Positions 1 to 5,808 of a stretch of DNA of 21,799 nt are shown in pieces. A program made the translations under genes and the position numbers. How positions within the stretch are numbered: position 1 is the stretch's first letter; every line of letters starts with the position of its first letter. This stretch comes from CAZXCK01 sp964639225 (lineage in GTDB: Bacteria > Chloroflexota > Anaerolineae > Aggregatilineales > Phototrophicaceae), in NCBI GenBank assembly GCA_964639225.1, contig CAZXCK010000075.1, positions 1 through 21,799 on the forward strand. The letters are read 5' to 3'. The notes beneath the pieces are model-generated. The model had not been told where the DNA came from. It made no database searches and saw only the letters and a list, made by a program, of their open reading frames with translations.

Positions 1-1
1 C

Positions 2-1348
2 GCGTGGCGGCTGGCCTCGGCAGTGATGACGCTCTCGGCGCTGGCGGCGCTGCTGCTGGCGATTGTTGGCATTCTGCTGGCTCCGCTGCTCGTCTCGACG
101 GTGATTTTCCCCGGCAGGCCGCCCGATCAGCAGGTGCTGGTCGCGTCGCTGACGCGGCTCATGCTGGTGACGACCGTCATCTTCGCCGTCAGCGGCCTGC
201 TGATGGGAATCCTCAACGCGCACCAGCGTTTTGTGTTCCCGGCACTCGCTTTGAGCATGAACAACATCGGCCTGATCGTGGGCGCGCTGGTGATCGCCCC
301 GGCGCTGGAACCGCGCCCGGACCAGATCGGCGCGGCCAATGTCTACGGGCTGGCGTGGGGCGCGATCCTGGGGGCGGGGCTGCATCTGCTGGTGCAGCTA
401 CCCGGACTTGTGGCGATACGCGCCCGGCTGCGCCCGTTGGCGGATTGGCGTGTTGCTGGCGTGCGCGAAGTCCTCACGCTGATGGGTCCGCGTGTGCTGG
501 GACTCAGCGTGGTGCAGATCAACTTCGTCGTCAATCTGGCTTTCGCCTCGACCATGATTGCCGGCAGCATCGCCGTGTTCCAGACGGCCTGGGGGCTGAT
601 GTTCTTCGTGCTGGGCATCATCGCGCAGAGCATGGGCACGGCGGTCTTTCCCACGCTGTCGGCGCTGGCGGCCCGCAACGACATGGACGGCTACCGCGAA
701 CGACTCTCCAGCGCCATGCGCAGCGTGCTCTTCCTGGCGTTTCCGGCCTCGGTGGGGCTGATTGTGCTGGGGACGCCGGTCATCGGCATGTTGTACGAGC
801 GTGGAGCCTGGACCCACGAGGACACGCTGGGCACGGCCTGGGCGCTGGGATTCCTGGCGCTGGGCATCGCTGGACACGGCCTGCTCGAAGTGCTGTCACG
901 CGCCTTCTACGCGCTGTCTGACACGTGGACGCCGGTGCGCATCGGCATCGCGGCGATGGTGACCAACATCATCCTGAGCGTGACGTTTATCCAGTTCATG
1001 GGCGACCCGGATTCGCTGGCACGCGGACCCTTCGCCGGGCTGGCGCTGGCCAACAGCCTGACGACGCTGCTGGAAGCGGTGGTGCTGTGGTATCTGCTGC
1101 GCAAGCGCGTGGACGGCGTCGATAACGCCTATGTGCTGCACGGAGCCAGCCGGGCGCTGATCGCCGCGCTGGGGATGGGCGCGGTGGTGTGGGGGTCGCG
1201 GCTGCTGCTGGCCGATCTGAGCGTCGTGATTCAGGCGGCGGCGGGCGCGGGTGTGGGCGTGGTGGTGTTCTTCGGGCTGGCGGCGCTGCTGCGCCTCGAC
1301 GAGGTGCGCCTGCTGACCCGGCGCTTTCTGCCCACACGTCGCGCCTGA
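2..1348 (+). CDS. murJ: Lipid II flippase MurJ (5'-truncated by window edge)
   Basis: This is a polytopic membrane protein of the MurJ/MviN family (MOP superfamily), which flips lipid-linked peptidoglycan precursor across the inner membrane. The frame is open from base 2 and 448 codons are visible. Family members have about 510-530 residues, so roughly the first 70-80 residues (the first two helices) lie outside the window. The visible part alternates hydrophobic helices with short loops. It carries the family landmarks: a GPRVLGLSVVQIN stretch at the start of the second half, a YERGAWT motif, and an RAFYALSDTWTPV motif. The GTG at base 23 is an internal codon, not the start. The gene ends at TGA 1346-1348, facing xseB, with an AT-rich inverted repeat in the gap. 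Identity is from motif and topology recognition and is quite secure. Confidence 0.93.
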   Translation, partial: AWRLASAVMTLSALAALLLAIVGILLAPLLVSTVIFPGRPPDQQVLVASLTRLMLVTTVIFAVSGLLMGILNAHQRFVFPALALSMNNIGLIVGALVIAPALEPRPDQIGAANVYGLAWGAILGAGLHLLVQLPGLVAIRARLRPLADWRVAGVREVLTLMGPRVLGLSVVQINFVVNLAFASTMIAGSIAVFQTAWGLMFFVLGIIAQSMGTAVFPTLSALAARNDMDGYRERLSSAMRSVLFLAFPASVGLIVLGTPVIGMLYERGAWTHEDTLGTAWALGFLALGIAGHGLLEVLSRAFYALSDTWTPVRIGIAAMVTNIILSVTFIQFMGDPDSLARGPFAGLALANSLTTLLEAVVLWYLLRKRVDGVDNAYVLHGASRALIAALGMGAVVWGSRLLLADLSVVIQAAAGAGVGVVVFFGLAALLRLDEVRLLTRRFLPTRRA

Positions 1349-1368
1349 GTAACCCAACCGGCGCGGAT

Positions 1369-1401
1369 TATATCCCAATTATATCCAAAATTTGGGATAT
1401 A
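1369..1401. terminator. AT-rich inverted repeat between convergent murJ and xseB
   Basis: The arms TATATCCCAA (1369-1378) and TTGGGATATA (1392-1401) are perfect 10-base inverted repeats around a 13-base loop. The loop contains a third, partial copy, ATATCC (1381-1386), which can pair with the right arm instead. The element fills most of the 70-base gap between two convergent stop codons, and its AT content contrasts with the surrounding DNA. It could be a bidirectional terminator, but there is no clean U-tract after the stem on either strand. A protein-binding site is also possible. Confidence 0.45.
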
Positions 1402-1418
1402 TCGGGTAGTTTGGGAAA

Positions 1419-1631
1419 TTATTCCCCGTTTTGCAGGTTGTTCTCGTCGATCTGCGAGACGCGCAGCTCGGCGTTGTCCAGGATGGCCTGGCAGTGCGCC
1501 GCGAGCAGCCGCCCGCGCTCGAACAGGCTGACGGACGCATCCAGCGTCAACTGGCCGGACTCCAGCCGTTCGACGATGCCCTCTAATTCCTCGAAAGCCG
1601 CCTCAAAAGAGAGTTCGCTTATATCGCTCAT
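1419..1631 (-). CDS. xseB: Exodeoxyribonuclease VII small subunit
   Basis: This 70-residue protein is the small subunit of exonuclease VII, the cytoplasmic enzyme that degrades single-stranded DNA to acid-soluble oligonucleotides. The sequence shows the short coiled-coil hairpin of the family. It begins with SFEAAFEELEGIVERLESG, which matches the usual helix leading into the QLTLDASVSLFERG turn, and a second helix follows. Length is typical (60-80 residues). The ATG at 1631 lies inside the 3' end of xseA (29-base overlap) and has an AAGGAC-like Shine-Dalgarno sequence upstream. Translation is therefore probably coupled to xseA, which fits a complex needing several small subunits per large subunit. 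Confidence 0.95.
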   Translation of the reverse strand: MSDISELSFEAAFEELEGIVERLESGQLTLDASVSLFERGRLLAAHCQAILDNAELRVSQIDENNLQNGE

Positions 1632-2838
1632 GGGTGTCCTTGTCCTCTACTCTGGCTTTGAGTTCGTCCGCCGCCAGTTGGATGGTGATGCCGGTGCCGG
1701 GGTCGGCGTCGTGTGACGAGCGCACGCGCCCGCCGTCCTCGCTGCGGGTGACGATGGCATAGCCGCGTTCCAGCAGCGCCTGCGGGCTGGCGGCGTGCAG
1801 AGCAGCCTCTCTGGCGCGCAGACGTTCGCGGAGCAGGCTCAACAGCCGTTTTTCGCCGCCCAGCAGGCGGTTGTTGAGGTCATCAACGCGCTGGCGGCTG
1901 TTGCGCACAAACACCTGCGGCGAGGTGTGGCGCAGCGCGCGCCGCGTCGCGTTGAGGTCCTGGCGATGGCTGGCCAGCGAGTCGCGCATAACGCCGGTGA
2001 TGCGCAGCAGCCCCAGATTCACGCCCTCGCGCAGGTCGTCGATGTTGGGCGTCGCCAGTTCCGCCGCCGCCGACGGCGTGGGCGCGCGCGAGTCGCTGAC
2101 GAAATCGACAATGGTGAAATCCGTCTCATGGCCCACACCGGAGATGACCGGAATCCGGCTGGCGGCGACGGCGCGTGCCACGCGCTCGTCATTGAAGGAC
2201 CACAAATCCTCGATGCTGCCGCCGCCGCGCACCAGCAGAATGACATCGACATCGGTGTAGTCGTTGAGGCGCTGCAGGGCGCGCACGATCTGCGGCGGGG
2301 CGTCATCCCCCTGGACCAGCGTGGGACTCAGCACGACCTCGGCCAGCGGAAAGCGCCGCGTCAGTACGTTGAGCACGTCCTGGAAGGCGGCGGCGGTGGG
2401 CGAGGTCACCACGCCGATACGCTGCGGCATGGCCGGGTACTCGCGCTTGCGCTCGGCGTCGAACAGGCCTTCGGCGGCCAGCCTGGCCTTGAGGCGCTCG
2501 AATTCCTGGTAGAGATCGCCCATGCCCAATGGGCGGATGATATCGGCGTAGAGCTGGTACTCGCCGCGTGCGGCATACACACTGACGCCGCCATGTACCT
2601 CGATGGCGTCGCCGTTCTGCGGGATGGTCGTCTGGTTGACGGTGCTGCTGCGCCACATCACACAGCGCAGCGCGGCTTTGTCGTCCTTGATGGTGAAATA
2701 CCAGTGCCCGGACGAAGCGCGTGTCATGTTCGACACCTCGCCGGACACCCAGATGTCCTGCAGGATGTCGTCGGTGTCGAATAACTGCTGGATGTGCGTG
2801 GTCAACTGGCTGACGCTGATGGATTGTCGTGCGAACAT
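1603..2838 (-). CDS. xseA: Exodeoxyribonuclease VII large subunit
   Basis: This 411-residue protein is the catalytic large subunit of exonuclease VII, acting in DNA repair and recombination. Residues 1-100 form the N-terminal OB-fold that binds single-stranded DNA (DIWVSGEVSN near 28-37, GHWYFTIKD at 44-52). The catalytic domain includes RIGVVTSPTAAAFQDVLN (140-157), LVRGGGSIEDLWSFNDE (202-218) and GVGHETDFTIVDFVSDSRAPTPSAAAE (234-260), all hallmark family stretches. Helices after about 270 fit the long coiled coil that carries XseB. The frame stays open upstream to 3084, but I place the start at ATG 2838, where the conserved QSISVSQL N-terminus begins. An earlier start would run through the divergent promoter and into the opposite gene. 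It is somewhat shorter than the E. coli protein (456 residues). Confidence 0.95.
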   Translation of the reverse strand: MFARQSISVSQLTTHIQQLFDTDDILQDIWVSGEVSNMTRASSGHWYFTIKDDKAALRCVMWRSSTVNQTTIPQNGDAIEVHGGVSVYAARGEYQLYADIIRPLGMGDLYQEFERLKARLAAEGLFDAERKREYPAMPQRIGVVTSPTAAAFQDVLNVLTRRFPLAEVVLSPTLVQGDDAPPQIVRALQRLNDYTDVDVILLVRGGGSIEDLWSFNDERVARAVAASRIPVISGVGHETDFTIVDFVSDSRAPTPSAAAELATPNIDDLREGVNLGLLRITGVMRDSLASHRQDLNATRRALRHTSPQVFVRNSRQRVDDLNNRLLGGEKRLLSLLRERLRAREAALHAASPQALLERGYAIVTRSEDGGRVRSSHDADPGTGITIQLAADELKARVEDKDTHERYKRTLF

Positions 2839-2849
2839 GAGTTTTCTCG

Positions 2850-2878
2850 TTGGTTTCCTGCAACGGGCATTATACAAT
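2850..2878 (+). promoter_or_regulatory. Candidate sigma-70-type promoter for the 98-residue gene
   Basis: TTGGTT (2850-2855) and TACAAT (2873-2878) are separated by 17 bases, the ideal spacing. The -35 matches consensus at three of six positions and the -10 at five. The predicted transcript would start near 2885 and carry a leader of about 50 bases, with a GGAAGGGA Shine-Dalgarno sequence before the ATG at 2935. The -10 region is shared with the opposite xseA promoter. Confidence 0.45.
2869..2874 (-). promoter_or_regulatory. Likely -10 box for xseA-xseB
   Basis: Read on the minus strand this is a perfect TATAAT, ending about 30 bases upstream of the xseA ATG at 2838. No good -35 box is seen at 16-18 bases. 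It overlaps the -10 box of the divergent promoter, so the two RNA polymerases would compete for nearly the same DNA. Confidence 0.5.
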
Positions 2879-2934
2879 AGAGGCACATCGAATTCATCAG
2901 CAATCCGTGCAACCGGAAGGGATGTAAACCACCA

Positions 2935-3231
2935 ATGGCGTATCTCAACGAAGCCGAGCGCCAGCAACTGCTGGATCAGCTTATTACGATGGACTTCAAA
3001 AAGGCCAGGGGCAAGCTGCGCCGCCTGGACCCTCAGAGCCGCATGGCGGTGTTCCGCAACAACCAGAACACCGGCGAATGGCACACCCGCTACGAGCTGC
3101 CCGGCCTGGGCACGCGGGTCATTCTGATTGAAGCACGCCTGACTCCGGCGGGCAGCCCGGACCAGCGCATGGCCGACGATTACGAACTGATGCGTGTCAT
3201 CGTGGAGCCGCTGCCGGACAACCGCACCTGA
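2935..3231 (+). CDS. Small protein of unknown function (98 residues)
   Basis: I do not recognise this protein. It has 98 residues and no signal peptide or membrane segment, so it should be cytoplasmic. The first 30 residues look helical and basic (EAERQQLLDQLITMDFKKARGKLRRL). The rest has alternating hydrophobic and polar residues consistent with a small beta-rich fold (WHTRYELPGLGTRVILIEARL, YELMRVIVEPL). A GGAAGGGA Shine-Dalgarno sequence sits about 11 bases before the ATG, and a promoter candidate lies upstream. The gene is divergent from xseA and convergent with fabI, with a 9-bp hairpin after its stop. That it is translated is supported by the ribosome site, promoter and terminator; its function is open. 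Confidence 0.75.
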   Translation: MAYLNEAERQQLLDQLITMDFKKARGKLRRLDPQSRMAVFRNNQNTGEWHTRYELPGLGTRVILIEARLTPAGSPDQRMADDYELMRVIVEPLPDNRT

Positions 3232-3242
3232 TTGAATCGACC

Positions 3243-3264
3243 GGGGCGGTTCGCTAACCGCCCC
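3243..3264. terminator. Hairpin between the 98-residue gene and fabI
   Basis: GGGGCGGTT (3243-3251) and AACCGCCCC (3256-3264) form a perfect 9-bp stem with a 4-base loop, CGCT. It lies between two convergent stop codons (3231 on + and 3280 on -). A short T run (3275-3278) follows only at a distance on the plus strand, and none follows on the minus strand. It is probably a bidirectional terminator of the strong-stem, weak-tail kind. Confidence 0.65.
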
Positions 3265-3279
3265 CGCGATAATCGTTTT

Positions 3280-4077
3280 CTACAGGTTTTCCAGGTCTTC
3301 GGGCGCGGCTGTCAGCCCCAGGATGTTATAGCCGGCATCGACGTAGATCACCTCGCCGGTGACGGCGCTGCCCAGCTCCGACGCCAGGTAGAGGGCGGTG
3401 TTGCCCACGTCTTCCTGTGTCACCGACCGGCGCAGCGGTGAGACCTTCTCGGTATACTTCAGCATCATGCGGAAGCCGGGCACGCCCGCCGCCGCCAGCG
3501 TCTTGATCGGCCCGGCGCTGATGGCGTTGACACGAATTCCCTTTGGTCCCAGGTCGTTGGCCAGGTAGCGGGTGATGGTCTCCAGGGCGGCTTTGGCGAC
3601 GGCCATTACATGGTACTTGGGCATGACCTTTTCTGCCGCGTAGTACGTCAGGCTCATGATGCTGCCGCCTTCAGTCATCAGCGGTTCGGCGCGTTTCGCC
3701 ATGGCGATCAGGCTGTAAGCGCTGATGTCGAGTGCCAGCTTGAAGCCGTCACGGGTGACATCGACAAAGCGCCCGTCCAGGTCGTCGCGGTTGGCGAAGG
3801 CCACCGCATGCACCAGCACGTCGATTTTGCCGAAGCGTTCCTGCACTTTGGCGAACACCTCGTCAAGCTGCTCGTCGCTGGTGACGTCGCACGGCTCGAC
3901 AAAATCGCAGCCGATCTGCTCGGCCAGCGGTCTGACGCGCTTCTCCAGCGCTTCGCCGGCGTAGCTCAGGGCGATGGTAGCGCCTTCCTGGTGCAGACGC
4001 TGGGTAATGCCCCAGCCGATCGAGTTCTTATTGGCGACGCCGAAGATCAGCGCCACTTTGCCGTCCATAAGTCCCAT
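3280..4077 (-). CDS. fabI: Enoyl-[acyl-carrier-protein] reductase FabI
   Basis: This 265-residue member of the short-chain dehydrogenase/reductase superfamily catalyses the last step of each fatty-acid elongation cycle, the NAD(P)H-dependent reduction of trans-2-enoyl-ACP. The N-terminus has the FabI-type nucleotide loop (GVANKNSIGWGI, 13-24), distinct from the classical GxxxGxG. The catalytic residues are Tyr145, Tyr155 and Lys162 (KYHVMAVAK, the Y-x6-K arrangement of FabI). SAGPIKTLAAAGVPGF (187-202) is the family's substrate-loop region. Residue 93, a known triclosan-contact position (Gly in E. coli), is Ala here, as in S. aureus FabI. The start at ATG 4077 is backed by an AGGAG seven bases upstream. 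The gene is divergent from the dehydrogenase at 4253 and looks monocistronic. Confidence 0.96.
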   Translation of the reverse strand: MGLMDGKVALIFGVANKNSIGWGITQRLHQEGATIALSYAGEALEKRVRPLAEQIGCDFVEPCDVTSDEQLDEVFAKVQERFGKIDVLVHAVAFANRDDLDGRFVDVTRDGFKLALDISAYSLIAMAKRAEPLMTEGGSIMSLTYYAAEKVMPKYHVMAVAKAALETITRYLANDLGPKGIRVNAISAGPIKTLAAAGVPGFRMMLKYTEKVSPLRRSVTQEDVGNTALYLASELGSAVTGEVIYVDAGYNILGLTAAPEDLENL

Positions 4078-4084
4078 TTTGTCA

Positions 4085-4089
4085 CTCCT
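4085..4089 (-). promoter_or_regulatory. Shine-Dalgarno site of fabI
   Basis: On the minus strand this reads AGGAG and ends seven bases before ATG 4077. It fixes that codon as the fabI start. Confidence 0.8.
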
Positions 4090-4172
4090 GAACGTAAGTT
4101 AAAGGAATTATTCACCCGTTCATGTGTTGTGGCGGACAGGGCTGGCCCTGTCCTCGCGGCCCATGTGACCCG

Positions 4173-4184
4173 GATAAATTTATC
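4173..4184. promoter_or_regulatory. 12-bp palindrome in the fabI / dehydrogenase divergent region (candidate operator)
   Basis: GATAAATTTATC is a perfect 12-base palindrome, flanked by CCCG on the left and, after one extra A, CGGG on the right. It lies about 25 bases upstream of the TATAAT (4209-4214) of the plus-strand gene and about 95 bases upstream of the fabI start. Position and two-fold symmetry suit a dimeric regulator. It could instead fold as a short hairpin in RNA. The binding protein is unknown. Confidence 0.4.
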
Positions 4185-4208
4185 ACGGGCGCGGGCTGTG
4201 TGCTACGG

Positions 4209-4214
4209 TATAAT
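4209..4214 (+). promoter_or_regulatory. -10 box upstream of the D-2-hydroxyacid dehydrogenase gene
   Basis: This is a perfect TATAAT ending 38 bases before the ATG at 4253. No acceptable -35 hexamer is found at 16-18 bases; TTATCA at 4180-4185 would need a 23-base spacer. The promoter may therefore depend on an activator. Confidence 0.5.
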
Positions 4215-4252
4215 CTGCATGTTGTTGGATTCTGTAACGATTGAGAGCCGCT

Positions 4253-5272
4253 ATGAGTGAAAATCAGGAACCGATCCGCGTGGTCGTGGCCGCCGATTTC
4301 TCCGACGAGATCATCGAGAGCCTGGGCGAAATCTCCCCCAGGTTGCAGATCGCCCGCCATTTCCCGGACGTACCCGACGATGTCCTGGCTGAGGCCGAAA
4401 TTCTGTATACGATTCGTCATTTTCCGCAGCCAGAAGCAGCGCCCAACCTGCGTTGGATACAGCTCCACTTTGCCGGGGTGGAGCGCGCACTGCGGCATAC
4501 GATTTTGCAGCAGGACAATGTTACCGTGACGACCGGCAGCGGCATCCATGCCGTGCAGATGGCCGAGTACTGCCTGGGTATGATGCTGGCCTTCATGTAC
4601 AGGATTCCGCTGATGCTGGAATATCAGGCGAAATCCGAATGGCCGGAGAACCAGTACGACATCTTCGCGCCGCACGGCCTGCGTGGGCTAACGCTGGGCA
4701 TCGTCGGTTATGGCAGCATCGGGCGCGAACTGGCGCGCATGGCCGACGCGCTGGGCATGGTTGTCCTGGCGACCAAACGCGATCTGATGCGCACCACCGA
4801 ACTCGACGGCTACACTGAACCCGACACCGGCGACCCCACCGGCGAGATTCCGGAGCGCATTTATCCGCCGGAGGCGGTCGGCTCGATGGCGCAGGTGTGC
4901 GATTTTCTCGTCGTCACGGTCCCCTACACCGACGACACGCACGCCCTCATCAATGCCAATGTGTTGAGCCGTATGCCGTCGCATGCGGTGCTTATCAACG
5001 TGGCGCGGGGCGGCGTTGTGGATGAGCAGGCGCTGATCGAGGCGCTCAAGGCGAAGCAGATTCGCGGGGCGGCGCTGGATGTGTTCGTCGAGGAACCGCT
5101 GCCGGCCAGCAGTCCGCTGTGGAAGCTGCCCAATGTGATCATCAGCCCGCACGTCTCCGGCAACAGCTCGCGCTACAACGAGAAGGCCGCCGCGCTCTTC
5201 GCCGAGAACCTGCGTCGCTATGTGGAACAGCGGGCGCTGCTCAACCGCATCGACCACGAGCGCGGTTATTAG
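4253..5272 (+). CDS. D-isomer-specific 2-hydroxyacid dehydrogenase family protein
   Basis: This 339-residue cytoplasmic oxidoreductase should interconvert a 2-oxoacid and a D-2-hydroxyacid using NAD(P)(H). The catalytic domain is split around the nucleotide-binding domain. The Rossmann motif is GYGSIG (152-157), and the active-site residues are Arg252 (NVARGGVVDE), Glu281 (FVEEPLP) and His300 (ISPHVSG). The second Rossmann strand ends in ATKR (173-176), where NAD-specific members carry Asp, so NADP may be preferred (inference). Between this strand and the AVGSMAQVCDFLVV segment lies a longer than usual Gly/Pro-rich loop (about 180-207). I chose ATG 4253; an in-frame TTG at 4241 exists but neither has a strong Shine-Dalgarno. 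The substrate cannot be assigned; glyoxylate/hydroxypyruvate reductase-like enzymes are the nearest general type. Confidence 0.88.
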   Translation: MSENQEPIRVVVAADFSDEIIESLGEISPRLQIARHFPDVPDDVLAEAEILYTIRHFPQPEAAPNLRWIQLHFAGVERALRHTILQQDNVTVTTGSGIHAVQMAEYCLGMMLAFMYRIPLMLEYQAKSEWPENQYDIFAPHGLRGLTLGIVGYGSIGRELARMADALGMVVLATKRDLMRTTELDGYTEPDTGDPTGEIPERIYPPEAVGSMAQVCDFLVVTVPYTDDTHALINANVLSRMPSHAVLINVARGGVVDEQALIEALKAKQIRGAALDVFVEEPLPASSPLWKLPNVIISPHVSGNSSRYNEKAAALFAENLRRYVEQRALLNRIDHERGY

Positions 5273-5335
5273 CGTTCGATGATCTCCGGCTGTGGCGATG
5301 ACTCAATTTGCAACGTGTTGGGGTGAATCTGCGTA

Positions 5336-5341
5336 TATAAT
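5336..5341 (+). promoter_or_regulatory. -10 box upstream of the small acidic protein gene
   Basis: This perfect TATAAT gives a predicted transcript start near 5348 and a leader of about 40 bases before ATG 5388. A TTGCAA (5308-5313) lies upstream but with a 22-base spacer, so the -35 element is uncertain. Confidence 0.5.
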
Positions 5342-5372
5342 GTTAGAAACCGTAAAACAAGCGTAACCAAGC

Positions 5373-5377
5373 AGGAG
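5373..5377 (+). promoter_or_regulatory. Shine-Dalgarno site of the small acidic protein
   Basis: AGGAG lies ten bases before ATG 5388 and supports both the start and the reality of this otherwise unrecognised gene. Confidence 0.7.
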
Positions 5378-5387
5378 ACTGTTCCAA

Positions 5388-5714
5388 ATGACCGATCCCA
5401 AGACCCCCAACGTCACCGAGACACCCGAAGGCGACGAGACCGCACGGACCCCGTTTGAGGAGTTTATGGAGCACCAGCGCCGCGCTCTGGAAGAGACCGG
5501 CAAGGCGCTCGAAGCGCTGCTGCCGGAAGGCTTCCGCACGCATGGCAGCAACGCCAGCAAGGAATTCACACAGGGCTTCCGTGTGCTGGTCGATGCCGCC
5601 ATGGACGAATTCAAGAAGGCCAGCAAGAAGGCCCAGGAAGAGGCCGAAGACGCTGACGACAGCGGTCCGGCTTCCACCACCGGCAAGACCAAAGTTAAGG
5701 TCCAGGTCGAGTGA
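5388..5714 (+). CDS. Small acidic helical protein of unknown function
   Basis: I do not recognise this 108-residue protein with confidence. The N-terminus (1-20) is Thr/Pro/Glu-rich and probably disordered. Residues 22-46 (PFEEFMEHQRRALEETGKALEALLP) and about 57-87 (ASKEFTQGFRVLVDAAMDEFKKASKKAQEEAED) are amphipathic helices, the second becoming strongly charged. The C-terminus is a Ser/Thr/Gly stretch ending in KTKVKVQVE. There is no signal peptide or membrane segment. The helix-rich, charged make-up recalls phasin-like or scaffold proteins, but this is resemblance of composition, not a family match. An AGGAG (5373-5377) precedes the ATG by 10 bases, a TATAAT lies upstream and a strong terminator follows, so it is a free-standing, probably well-expressed gene. 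Confidence 0.8.
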   Translation: MTDPKTPNVTETPEGDETARTPFEEFMEHQRRALEETGKALEALLPEGFRTHGSNASKEFTQGFRVLVDAAMDEFKKASKKAQEEAEDADDSGPASTTGKTKVKVQVE

Positions 5715-5737
5715 CGCTGACGGGCTGAAGGCAAACA

Positions 5738-5776
5738 AAAAGCGGGCGTGCCTCCATGACGAGCGCGCCCGCTTTT
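5738..5776. terminator. Bidirectional rho-independent terminator
   Basis: AAAAGCGGGCG (5738-5748) pairs perfectly with CGCCCGCTTTT (5766-5776), an 11-bp stem that extends by three more pairs including one G-U, leaving an 11-base loop. The T-run serves the plus strand (small acidic protein, stop at 5714). The A-run serves the minus strand as TTTTTGTTT, downstream of the UbiB-like gene that ends at 5809. This is the clearest terminator in the window. Confidence 0.92.
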
Positions 5777-5808
5777 GATTCTGGTGCGTTCAGTCGCCTG
5801 AGGTCGCT

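Noticed and set aside
2839..3084. A longer xseA starting at 3084.
   Set aside because: The extra 82 codons run antisense to the 98-residue gene and its promoter, and family members begin at the QSISVSQL region.
3790..3810. Ala at FabI position 93 as evidence of selected triclosan resistance.
   Set aside because: Ala occurs naturally at this position in triclosan-sensitive FabI such as that of S. aureus.
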